From CALBPI01 sp039814545 (GTDB lineage Bacteria; Pseudomonadota; Gammaproteobacteria; Steroidobacterales; Woeseiaceae), in NCBI GenBank assembly GCA_039814545.1, contig JBCCBB010000070.1, forward strand, positions 1 through 14,655: a stretch of 14,655 nucleotides of DNA, written 5' to 3'. The notes beneath the pieces are model-generated. The model saw nothing but the letters and a program-made list of their open reading frames with translations, made no database searches and was not told where the DNA came from. Shown here piece after piece: positions 8,525-14,514 of this stretch. Position numbers and translations under genes: made by a program. How positions within the stretch are numbered: the stretch's first letter is position 1; each line of letters starts with the position of its first letter.

Positions 8525-9547
8525 TCAAGCGGTCATGATGGCGCGCTTGAGCGCGCCCACAATGGCCGGGCCTTCATAGATAAAGCCCGTGTAGATCTGC
8601 AGCAGGTCGGCGCCCGCTGCGAGGCGTTCACGCGCGCTGTCTGCAGATGCGATGCCACCGACGCCGACAAGTATCATGTCGCGCCCCGCTGTTTCCCTGA
8701 TTAAGGTCATCACTTCCGTCGCGCGCTGCCGCACGGGACGCCCGCTGACACCGCCGGCGCCAATGTCCTCGAGTCGGGCCGCCTGGGTGTTGAGACCGTC
8801 ACGTTGGATCGTCGTGTTACAGGCCACAATGCCGTCGATACCGAGCTCTTGGACGAGATGTACCGTGTCTACGATCTGCAGGTCCGGCAAGTCGGGTGCG
8901 ATCTTGAGCAGGATCGGCTTGGGCACGGAGAGTCCCTGATTCGCGTTTTGCAAATCACCGAGAATGCGGGTGAGGGGCTCACGGTCCTGCAGATTCCGAA
9001 GCCCGGGCGTGTTCGGCGAACTCACATTGACCACAAAATAATCGACGCGGTCGTGCAGCCCCCGGAAGCAGGCTACGTAGTCGTTGACAGCCTCGTCGGC
9101 ATCCGTGTCCTTGTTCTTGCCGATGTTGCCGCCGACCACGAGGCCCTCGGGGCGCTGCTCGAGTCGCTCGCGCATGGCGTCGAGTCCGTCATTGTTGAAG
9201 CCCAATCGATTGATGAGCGCTTTGTCTCGCGGCAGCCGGAAGATCCTGGGTTTCGGATTGCCGGGCTGCGCACGCGGCGTCACCGTGCCGACTTCCACGA
9301 AGCCGAAACCCAAGGTCTGCAGAGCGGCCAGGTGGCGTGCGTCTTTGTCGAAGCCGGCTGCCATGCCGATGCGGTTGGGGAAGGTGATCCCCATGATCTC
9401 GGTGGGTTGGTCGAACTGCCGTTTGGCGTAGCGCTGCGTGAGCAGGGCCTGCGCCGGCGCGGCCGCCGCGGAAAGACGATCCATGACGAGATGGTGCGCG
9501 CGCTCGGCATCGAGCTGGAACAGAAGGAAGCGCAGGAACGGATACAT
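8525..9547 (-). CDS. pyrD: Dihydroorotate dehydrogenase (quinone), class 2
   Basis: Catalyses dihydroorotate to orotate, the fourth step of pyrimidine synthesis, passing electrons through FMN to membrane quinone. 340 residues, close to the usual 336. The N-terminal membrane-associating helix MYPFLRFLLFQLDAERAHHL is that of class 2 enzymes. FMN and active-site motifs follow in order: TVTPRAQPGNPKPRIFRL, INRLGFNN, NIGKNKDT, NVSSPNTPGLR (catalytic Ser), KIAPDL, CNTT, GVSGRPV, GVGGI and LLQIYTGFIYEGP. Start set at 9547, because MYPFLR aligns with the beginning of E. coli PyrD; the frame stays open to 9640, giving 31 extra residues with no family support, though no start has a strong ribosome site. 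Divergent from the tRNA gene. Standard core gene. Confidence 0.96.
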   Translation of the reverse strand: MYPFLRFLLFQLDAERAHHLVMDRLSAAAAPAQALLTQRYAKRQFDQPTEIMGITFPNRIGMAAGFDKDARHLAALQTLGFGFVEVGTVTPRAQPGNPKPRIFRLPRDKALINRLGFNNDGLDAMRERLEQRPEGLVVGGNIGKNKDTDADEAVNDYVACFRGLHDRVDYFVVNVSSPNTPGLRNLQDREPLTRILGDLQNANQGLSVPKPILLKIAPDLPDLQIVDTVHLVQELGIDGIVACNTTIQRDGLNTQAARLEDIGAGGVSGRPVRQRATEVMTLIRETAGRDMILVGVGGIASADSARERLAAGADLLQIYTGFIYEGPAIVGALKRAIMTA

Positions 9548-9625
9548 GGCGTAGGCAAAGGCGGATTTGGACGGCGCGTAGTATCGCATTCCGGCGTCCA
9601 TGCTGCCGCGTCTCATCGAGAGAGT

Positions 9626-9653
9626 TTGTTGCCGATTCAATGTCGACTACAAT
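9626..9653 (+). promoter_or_regulatory. Candidate tRNA-Arg promoter
   Basis: TTGTTG (9626-9631, partial match), 16-base spacer, TACAAT (9648-9653, 5/6). The stretch after the -10 is GC-rich (TGCGGCC), like discriminators of stringently controlled stable-RNA promoters. Start expected near 9660, just before the mature 5' end. Confidence 0.5.
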
Positions 9654-9662
9654 TGCGGCCAC

Positions 9663-9739
9663 GCGCCCGTAGCTCAGCTGGATAGAGTACTGCCCTCCGA
9701 AGGCAGGGGTCGCAGGTTCGAATCCTGCCGGGCGCGCCA
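9663..9739 (+). tRNA. tRNA-Arg (anticodon CCG)
   Basis: 77-nt cloverleaf. Acceptor GCGCCCG (9663-9669) pairs with CGGGCGC (9729-9735), then discriminator G and an encoded CCA (9737-9739). D arm GCTCAGCTGGATAGAG. Anticodon stem CTGCC/GGCAG closes loop CTCCGAA, giving anticodon CCG, which reads CGG. The T arm contains GGTTCGAATCC. It resembles the E. coli tRNA-Arg(CCG), a recognised integration site for genomic islands. Its last 17 bases recur at 14515-14531. Confidence 0.97.
9723..9739 (+). repeat. Putative attL: tRNA-Arg 3' end
   Basis: TCCTGCCGGGCGCGCCA, the last 17 bases of the tRNA gene, is repeated with one mismatch at 14515-14531 in the same orientation. Direct repeats of a tRNA 3' end bracket elements inserted by tyrosine recombinases. 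No integrase gene is seen next to it. Confidence 0.6.
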
Positions 9740-9841
9740 CTCCCTGACCCTCTCGTTTCCGCCAGTTCCCCGCCTCTCCCCGTCGCGAACCCTGCGATGA
9801 CGCTCGACTTCACTGCCACAGCGTTTCTAGAAGCGCAAAAA

Positions 9842-9871
9842 AAAAAGCGCCGCACGGTGGCGGCGCTTTTT
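9842..9871. terminator. Bidirectional intrinsic terminator
   Basis: Perfect inverted repeat: AAAAAGCGCCGC (9842-9853), six-base loop, GCGGCGCTTTTT (9860-9871). The GC core of seven pairs is followed by a T tract on either strand. On the plus strand it would stop tRNA-Arg transcription; on the minus strand it sits just after the stop of the protease remnant, for which it was probably made. Confidence 0.85.
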
Positions 9872-9898
9872 CAGATTCAGGTCTGAAGACGGGATGAA

Positions 9899-10350
9899 TC
9901 AGTCATCATCGTCGTCGTCTTCGAGGAAGTCATCAAAGTCATCCGCTGCGTCGACGGCTCTTTCCGCGTTGATGAAGCCGAAGCCTGTGTCGAAGTTGAA
10001 GCCCGGAACCGCATCACGGTTGACGATGTTCCCGACCGGCGACGTGTGGTGCGGAGGTCGACGTGCCGAAGAAATTCGGAAATCTGTCGCCCTCGAAGTC
10101 ACCACCAAAGAACGTCGTGTTGCCACCGTCGGGACCAACGAGCTCCGGCTTCAGGCGAACGTCCACCTGCGGCAGACGATTGCCCTCGGTGTCAAAGAAG
10201 ATCGGCACGCCGCCGCGTGCGGAGAAGCCGTTCAGGCAGGCCGGCTGACAGACTTCGCTAAACGCTTCGGTGTTGAAGTAGGCCGATGCACCTGTCGTGA
10301 AGGCGCCCGCCGCGTTGGCGTGACCGTAGGCCGGTAGCGGAGCCGGCAGC
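9899..10350 (-). pseudogene. Subtilisin-like (S8) serine protease, 3' remnant with internal frameshift
   Basis: Reading leftward, the frame begins at about 10350 with PAYGHANAAGAFTTGASAYF, continues through KPELVGPDGGNTTFFG and reaches the catalytic-serine motif GTSTSAPHVAG. It then falls out of frame into REHRQP and a stop at 10014. The other minus frame picks up at about 10040 with VNRDAVPGFNFDTGFGFINAERAV, the normal C-terminal part of these enzymes, and ends in a run of acidic residues (DDFDDFLEDDDDDD) at 9899. In intact S8 proteins roughly 40 residues separate these two pieces; here they abut, so there is an internal deletion as well as a frameshift. The domains carrying catalytic Asp and His are missing, and an in-frame stop at 10377-10379 closes the frame upstream. 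Not functional. Confidence 0.8.
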
Positions 10351-10503
10351 GCATTAAGTAGTCTGTAAGCTAGACGCTAGGCAATGCGTATTGAGCACTA
10401 ATGGCGCAAACAGTCGTTTTCTTTGGACAAAATTTAGTCATTGGATCGTCGGGTGATCATGCAGCGCAGCCGCCCTGCTCGAATTGCCTCGCTGGGATGT
10501 CCC
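10351..10503. other. Scar between two gene remnants
   Basis: About 150 bases richer in A/T than the surroundings, with no credible coding frame, lying between the truncated ends of the protease and histidine kinase remnants. Visible structure: CTAG-ACG-CTAG near 10371-10380, and an imperfect dyad GACAAAATTTAGTC at 10426-10439 (12 of 14 symmetric). No IS end or transposase fragment recognised. Confidence 0.5.
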
Positions 10504-10680
10504 GGTCCGGGCGTGCCTGCCGATCTCGTCAACAAGATCTTCGTGCCTTTTTTCACGACGCGCGAGGGGGGTTCGGGTGTCGGGCTTGCGCTGGCGCGGC
10601 AGGTCATGATCGCGCATGGCGGGTTCATCCGGCTTGTAGAGCCTGTCGGGCAGGGCGCGACGTTTACGCTGACGTTTTAG
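10504..10680 (+). pseudogene. Sensor histidine kinase, C-terminal ATPase remnant
   Basis: The frame (open from 10441 to the TAG at 10678-10680) shows the last part of a HATPase_c domain: GPGVPADLVNKIF, the F box FVPFFTT, the G2 box GGSGVGLALARQ and the usual end AHGGFIRL with GATFTLTF. The dimerisation domain with the phospho-His, the N box and the Asp of the G1 box (DxGxG, here replaced by a Cys-Pro context) are absent. There is no suitable start or ribosome site. It is a 3' fragment with its 5' end lost near 10500, facing the similarly truncated protease remnant. Confidence 0.78.
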
Positions 10681-10716
10681 CCGTGACGCGCCGCCAACGG
10701 GATGCTGCGGCACGCG

Positions 10717-11328
10717 CTACCCGTGCACGGGAATACCGGGCACCAGAAACAGAAAAATGAACATCGGTGTCGCAAGGCCCACCGCAACAATCAACAGTGA
10801 CCGGCGAACCTTGCGGCGGTTCTGAAAGAGGATGACGAGGCCAGTGAGGGCAAAGATCAACATGCCGATCGCTGTGATGTCTACAAGGACAGACCAACTC
10901 AGGCCGGCGTCCCGGTTCTTGTGCAGATCATTGAGCGTTGCCAACCAGGAGCCACGCTGGGCATCGATGAGCATGCCTTCCTGGGTGACCAGCACATCCG
11001 CATCGGCCGCCGGCGCAGAATAGGAAAGCGTGATCTCGCCGTAGTCACGGTCGAGTTCGATGTTGGTCGGCTCACGCAGCCCGGCACTGCGCTCGATGAA
11101 GTCGGTCAGGGCATCGATATCCGGATCCCAAACATCGGGCGCCAGCCCCTTGGCGAGTACATCCGGGATGGCCAGCTCGCGCGAGTCGCTGCGACTGCCC
11201 GAATCGAGGTACCAGCCATGGCTCAGGGTCACGCCCGTCACACAGAAAAAGGCCAGAGACGCGAACAGCGCTGTTGAGCTGTACAGGTGCACGCTGCGGA
11301 TCAGCGTAAAGAACCGCTGCCGCGTCAT
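10717..11328 (-). CDS. PepSY-associated transmembrane protein
   Basis: 203 residues with three membrane helices: 17-37 after RSVHLYSS, 144-168 and 176-197. A periplasmic PepSY-like stretch of about 105 residues lies between the first and second (DVLVTQEGMLIDAQRGSWL, then LNDLHKNRDAG). Conserved-looking histidines H14, H37 and H136 flank the helices and could ligate haem. Related PepSY membrane proteins (FoxB, PiuB types) take part in ferric-siderophore reduction. It is a short member of the family. The product is transcribed away from the EF-hand/ApbE genes, with the 27-bp Fur-like palindrome in the shared upstream region, which points to iron control and a joint redox role. Start ATG at 11328 has a weak ribosome site, but the N-terminus fits the family. 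A 12-bp palindrome (CCCGTGCACGGG) lies at its 3' end. Confidence 0.85.
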   Translation of the reverse strand: MTRQRFFTLIRSVHLYSSTALFASLAFFCVTGVTLSHGWYLDSGSRSDSRELAIPDVLAKGLAPDVWDPDIDALTDFIERSAGLREPTNIELDRDYGEITLSYSAPAADADVLVTQEGMLIDAQRGSWLATLNDLHKNRDAGLSWSVLVDITAIGMLIFALTGLVILFQNRRKVRRSLLIVAVGLATPMFIFLFLVPGIPVHG

Positions 11329-11378
11329 GGCTGCGTACCCAGCGATGACAATCTATTCATGATCAAAAGGTTATGTGG

Positions 11379-11407
11379 CTGACACTACAAATACAAATGA
11401 TTCTCAT
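11379..11407 (+). promoter_or_regulatory. Candidate promoter of the EF-hand/ApbE operon
   Basis: CTGACA (11379-11384, 5/6 to TTGACA), 17-base spacer, TCTCAT (11402-11407, 4/6). The -10 lies within the right half of the Fur-like palindrome, so a bound repressor would block polymerase. Modest match; no equally good pair seen for the opposite direction. Confidence 0.35.
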
Positions 11408-11415
11408 TTGTATTT
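11389..11415. promoter_or_regulatory. Fur-type operator (perfect 27-bp palindrome)
   Basis: Half-site AAATACAAATGA (11389-11400), centre TTC, then its exact reverse complement TCATTTGTATTT (11404-11415). The core ATGATTCTCAT with flanking A/T is a typical gammaproteobacterial Fur box. It lies between two divergent genes: 60 bases from the PepSY start and 51 from the EF-hand start. Expected role: repression of both directions when iron is plentiful. The match to Fur is by eye; another metal-dependent Fur-family protein is possible. Confidence 0.8.
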
Positions 11416-11466
11416 AGGTGAAGACGGTGCGAGGATGTTTTTTCTGAATGTTGGCGGAGCACCCCC

Positions 11467-12465
11467 ATGACTCGAGTTATACCGTTCGCGGTGCTCGCGT
11501 TTTTCGCGAGTACGGCAGTTGCCGGTGATGGCACCGCAGAAAATACGACGACCAAGACCTCAGTGAGCGCCGCCGAGGCGCGCATGGCGCAGTGGAAGCA
11601 AGAGGGTCGTCGCATGAACTTCATTGCCGATCATGACCACGACGGTGATGGTCGGGTCAGCTCGATCGAGTTCGAACAGTCCCGGCGGGATCGCTTTGAT
11701 GTCACTGACACGAACAGTGATGGCATCGTCGACGAGCAGGAATACGTTTACGAGTGGGAAGATCGTCTCGACGCACAACTGGAGGTCGACCGCAGCGGGC
11801 GCGCCAAACAGACCTACGTTCGGTTTGCCGCCATGGACAAGGACGACGATGAGTTTATGTCCTGGGACGAGTACGCAGCGTCGGGTGATCGGATCTTTAC
11901 GGGCTGGGATACCAACAAAGACAATGTCATCAATAGCGCTGACCCGGAGCGCAGCTACAGCTGGTCGCCGAAGCCAGATAGCGAGCTGACGGCCGAAGAG
12001 CGCGAGCAGCGCCGCGAACGTCAAATGTCATATGCGCGGTCCATACTGGTGATGCCCACGACACATAATCTGGCCGGCGTCATGGCACGTTACGACCTGA
12101 ATCAAGACGGTCGTATCGAGCGGGATGAGTTTGATGGGAAACGGCGCGCCGATTACGACCTCACCGATTTCAACGGCGACGGGACACTCGAACCCGACGA
12201 GTACGCCGGTGAGTTCGAGGATCGCATGGATGCCGTCATCGATACGTACCGGGCCGAGTCGGTTCAGCAGAGCCGACGTCGTTTCGGAAAGCTCGACAAC
12301 GACAGCGACGGTCAGATGACGTTCGCGGAGTACCGAACATCGGGCAATCGCATCTTCGCGCGCTACGACGGCAGCCAGGACGGCTATGTGTCGCTCGACG
12401 ACCCAATGCCGCCGAGATTCGAAGCGGCAGACGAGCAGCAGCTTGCTGCCAATACCGGGGACTAG
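11467..12465 (+). CDS. Exported eight-EF-hand calcium-binding protein
   Basis: 332 residues with signal peptide MTRVIPFAVLAFFASTAVAG. Eight EF-hand loops start at residues 57, 81, 124, 148, 210, 234, 277 and 301. Loops 1, 2, 5, 6, 7 and 8 are near canonical (DHDGDGRVSSIE, DTNSDGIVDEQE, DLNQDGRIERDE, DFNGDGTLEPDE, DNDSDGQMTFAE, DGSQDGYVSLDD). Loop 3 has Glu and loop 4 has Asn at the usual Gly position. Loops 5-8 repeat 1-4 with a constant offset of 153 residues, i.e. a whole-module duplication. The likely role is Ca2+ binding in the periplasm or outside the cell, buffering or scaffolding; no enzymatic domain is seen. GGAG lies seven bases before the ATG. First gene of the presumed iron-controlled unit, 26 bases upstream of the ApbE-DUF2271 gene. 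Confidence 0.92.
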   Translation: MTRVIPFAVLAFFASTAVAGDGTAENTTTKTSVSAAEARMAQWKQEGRRMNFIADHDHDGDGRVSSIEFEQSRRDRFDVTDTNSDGIVDEQEYVYEWEDRLDAQLEVDRSGRAKQTYVRFAAMDKDDDEFMSWDEYAASGDRIFTGWDTNKDNVINSADPERSYSWSPKPDSELTAEEREQRRERQMSYARSILVMPTTHNLAGVMARYDLNQDGRIERDEFDGKRRADYDLTDFNGDGTLEPDEYAGEFEDRMDAVIDTYRAESVQQSRRRFGKLDNDSDGQMTFAEYRTSGNRIFARYDGSQDGYVSLDDPMPPRFEAADEQQLAANTGD

Positions 12466-12491
12466 CGCCGGCTGCTAGACATCCTACGCTG

Positions 12492-13988
12492 ATGAAAACG
12501 CGACCGCTGCAGGTGGTCGTGGCCCTTCTGGCTGCGACGGGTCTGGCCGGGCCGGTGTCGGCCGAAACGATGACGCGTCATTACGACGGCGTGCTGGGCA
12601 CCAGCATGGATGTGTCAGTAGTCGGCGTGAGTCGTTCCGAGGCGGACGCCGCTTTCGCGGCGGCTCTCGAGGAAACGTCTCGTCTCGAGGCCTTGTTGTC
12701 CGACTATCAGGCCGACAGTGAGGTGTCGCGGTTAAACCAGGCGCGAGTGTTGGAGACGATGTCGCCAGAGCTTCGCGAGCTGATCGGTCATTGCCGCCAT
12801 TGGGAGTCCGCGACCGATGGGCAGTTCAGCTGCAAGCTCGGTCAGCTTCGCAGTGCCTGGCGCGATGCGGAGCGTCAGGACGCACCGCCCGCCCGACGTG
12901 AGTTACGCGCGCTGGCCAGAACGCTGCGCGCGACCGAGCTACCGGCGCCCGGTAACGGCGCATATGCGCTGCCCGAGGGCGTTAGTCTCGACCTGGGAGG
13001 CATCGCCAAGGGCTACATCATCGACAAGGCCATGGCCGCGATGCGCTCGGTGGTGCCGAATGCGGTCGGCATCAAGGTCGATATCGGCGGGGATGGTCTT
13101 TATGTCGGCACGGGCGAGGCGCAAGCGCCCTGGCGAGTGGGTCTCTCTGCGGCGCCCGCTGATGTCACAGCCCACAACGGTACCGTCGAATTGAGCAACC
13201 AGGCGCTTGCGGCAAGCGGTCACAGCGGCCGGACTTTTGCGGTTCGTCGCCGCGACTACAGCCAGATTCTTTCCACGCGCGACGGTTGGCCCGTGGCGCA
13301 CGGGACATCCAGTTTCGCGATTGCGGATACCGCGTTGGCGGCCGATGTCGCCGCAACCGTTGCCGCCAGCATCAGCGGCAGCGATGCGCTTGAGTGGGCG
13401 GCCGGACAGGAGCGTGTGGAGCTGCTGCTGGTGTTGCAGGGTGGGCAACAGCTCGTGTCGGACGGCTGGCGTGCCTTTGAGCGCACAAGCGATTCAGCGT
13501 CGATACCGGTGATGACCGTAGACTTTCAGATTCCCCGGGTGGAAAGCGGCAAGTACCGTCGTCCCTACGTCGCACTGTGGATCACCGACAGCGAACGTAA
13601 GCCGGTTCGTAATCTACTGATCCTCGGCGACAGCCAACGTTGGGCGCAGGAAAACCGGCGCTGGTGGCGGGCAGTGGGGCGTGAAAACCGTGGGCTTCTC
13701 GACGGCTACGCGCGGGCCACGCGGCGGCCCGGCAGTTATTCCGTGACCTGGGATGGGCGGGACGACCGCGGCAAGCCGGTTGAGGGGAGCCAGTTCCGCC
13801 TGCACCTCGAGGCGGCCCGCGAGCACGGCGGGCACACCTATCAGACGTTTGATGTCGACCTCTCCGCGCCCGTCGACGCGCGCGTCACCGCAGAGGGTGA
13901 GTTGGGCGACATCGCCATCCGCTGGCAACCTGTCGCCGGTACGAACCGAAATGGTGGAACCGTCAGTTCCGCGTCGACGGCACGCTGA
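12492..13988 (+). CDS. apbE: FAD:protein FMN transferase fused to DUF2271
   Basis: 498 residues. Signal peptide MKTRPLQVVVALLAATGLAG up to about 24. ApbE domain, about 28-335: GTSMDVSV, YQADSEVSRLN, LDLGGIAKGYIIDKA (166-180), KVDIGGDGL, and the metal/flavin-site region GTSSFAIADTALAADVAAT (271-289). ApbE attaches FMN from FAD to Thr/Ser of exported redox proteins. DUF2271 domain, about 342-480: TVDFQIPRVESGKYRRPYVALWI, RWWR, ATRRPGSYSVTWDG, HLEAAREHGG, ending ELGDIAIRW. The two domains are more often separate neighbouring genes. At 404-410 DGYARAT sits where, as I recall, DUF2271 proteins may carry a DxxTGAT-like FMN acceptor; here only the Asp, Ala and last Thr remain. The tail after 480 looks unstructured. 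The start lacks a strong ribosome site and may rely on coupling to the EF-hand gene. Confidence 0.9.
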   Translation: MKTRPLQVVVALLAATGLAGPVSAETMTRHYDGVLGTSMDVSVVGVSRSEADAAFAAALEETSRLEALLSDYQADSEVSRLNQARVLETMSPELRELIGHCRHWESATDGQFSCKLGQLRSAWRDAERQDAPPARRELRALARTLRATELPAPGNGAYALPEGVSLDLGGIAKGYIIDKAMAAMRSVVPNAVGIKVDIGGDGLYVGTGEAQAPWRVGLSAAPADVTAHNGTVELSNQALAASGHSGRTFAVRRRDYSQILSTRDGWPVAHGTSSFAIADTALAADVAATVAASISGSDALEWAAGQERVELLLVLQGGQQLVSDGWRAFERTSDSASIPVMTVDFQIPRVESGKYRRPYVALWITDSERKPVRNLLILGDSQRWAQENRRWWRAVGRENRGLLDGYARATRRPGSYSVTWDGRDDRGKPVEGSQFRLHLEAAREHGGHTYQTFDVDLSAPVDARVTAEGELGDIAIRWQPVAGTNRNGGTVSSASTAR

Positions 13989-14024
13989 GTGTCGTCGGTC
14001 AGGTGACTGGCGGTCGCGACGGAC

Positions 14025-14126
14025 CTAGCAGCAACAGCTGTCCGCGCAGCACTCGCAGCTTTTTTCTTCGCAGCATTTGCTGGATTCGCAATCGCAATCG
14101 CAATCGCAGTTCTTTTCGTCGGTCAT
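14025..14126 (-). CDS. Tiny cysteine-rich metallothionein-like peptide
   Basis: 33 residues, 12 of them Cys (positions 7, 9, 11, 13, 18, 19, 24, 26, 27, 31, 32, 33). The rest is mostly Asp, Glu, Lys and Ser, with no His and no aromatic residue. Order: MTDEKN, then CDCDCDC, ESSK, CC, EEKS, CECC, ADS, CCC. The C-x-C and C-C spacing and lack of aromatics are those of metallothioneins, but it is shorter than the cyanobacterial and pseudomonad SmtA/BmtA type (about 55 residues) and I recognise no family. It is real rather than chance: GGAGGT lies eight bases before the ATG, and the gene starts 27 bases after the stop of a cysteine-rich ArsR/SmtB repressor gene on the same strand. Likely role: cytoplasmic binding of Cu(I), Zn, Cd or As(III). 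The CDCDCDC part is coded by a tandem GATTGC repeat. Confidence 0.82.
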   Translation of the reverse strand: MTDEKNCDCDCDCESSKCCEEKSCECCADSCCC

Positions 14127-14153
14127 GGCTGACTACCTCCCAAGTTTGCAGGC

Positions 14154-14441
14154 CTAGCCCTCAATCTGATCCGCTAGCGCGCGAAGCCTGTGGGCGACGT
14201 CGCTGCGGTTGAGGGAATAAACACGTTCACGTCCTTTTTTCTCCATCTGGACCACGCCTTGCTGGGCGAGCACCTTCAAGTGGCGTGAGACCACGGATGA
14301 ATCAACGCTGCAGCAATCACAGAGACACATGGCGTTCTGCGGTGCATTGCACTGGCACAGCTCATACACCAAAGACAGGCGATTGAATTCGCCCAGCGCT
14401 TTGAGCAGGTCAGCGAGTTCCTGGCGTTGGTCATCATCCAT
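14154..14441 (-). CDS. ArsR/SmtB-family metal-responsive repressor
   Basis: 95 residues, a full-length winged-helix repressor: ADLLKALGEFNRLSLVYELCQC (helices 1-2), recognition helix SVDSSVVSRHLKVLAQQGVV, beta wing VQMEKKGRERVYSLN and C-terminal helix. Six cysteines cluster at 29, 31, 39, 41, 43 and 44 (CQC and CLCDCC), overlapping the place where ArsR has its CVCD arsenite site; a thiolate site for a soft metal is therefore likely, but which metal cannot be told. Metal binding should release it from the operator just upstream and induce both itself and the metallothionein-like peptide gene. ATG at 14441 has no ribosome site and the predicted transcript starts almost at it, suggesting a leaderless mRNA. 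Confidence 0.92.
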   Translation of the reverse strand: MDDDQRQELADLLKALGEFNRLSLVYELCQCNAPQNAMCLCDCCSVDSSVVSRHLKVLAQQGVVQMEKKGRERVYSLNRSDVAHRLRALADQIEG

Positions 14442-14447
14442 CTACCG

Positions 14448-14476
14448 ATATTTGCGTATTTGCGCAAATTAGTCAA
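14448..14476 (-). promoter_or_regulatory. Promoter and operator of the ArsR-metallothionein operon
   Basis: Minus-strand TTGACT (14471-14476, 5/6), 17-base spacer, AAATAT (14448-14453, 3/6). The spacer holds a perfect 12-bp palindrome, ATTTGCGCAAAT (14458-14469), and the plus strand shows two tandem TATTTGCG units (14449-14456, 14457-14464). A dimeric ArsR protein bound there would cover the promoter, the usual autoregulation. The operator is clearer than the -10. Confidence 0.65.
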
Positions 14477-14514
14477 GGACGGTGCCTATGCGAGAAAAAT
14501 GTGAGACGTGCGCG

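Noticed and set aside
8804..9685. 293-codon plus-strand frame opposite pyrD.
   Set aside because: It mirrors the pyrD coding strand in a GC-rich gene, shows no motif, and pyrD is certain.
9189..9800. Open frames across the tRNA on both strands (e.g. a minus-strand frame with ARPAGFEPATPAFGG and a plus-strand frame with APVAQLDRVLPSEG).
   Set aside because: These are the well-known false proteins made by translating tRNA genes; they overlap tRNA-Arg and pyrD and have no independent support.
10506..10516. CCGGGCGTGCC, 10 of 11 bases like the tRNA 3' end, near the histidine kinase junction, as an internal attachment site.
   Set aside because: It codes for the conserved GPGVP of the kinase ATP-binding box, which explains it; the match does not extend to CCA.
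13937..14028. A frame shifted from the ApbE-DUF2271 frame reads YEPKWWNRQFRVDGTLSVVG, which looks protein-like, hinting at a one-base loss near 13938.
   Set aside because: The DUF2271 domain is already complete at ELGDIAIRW, the shifted frame soon turns into low-quality sequence antisense to the peptide gene, and no homologous tail is known to me.
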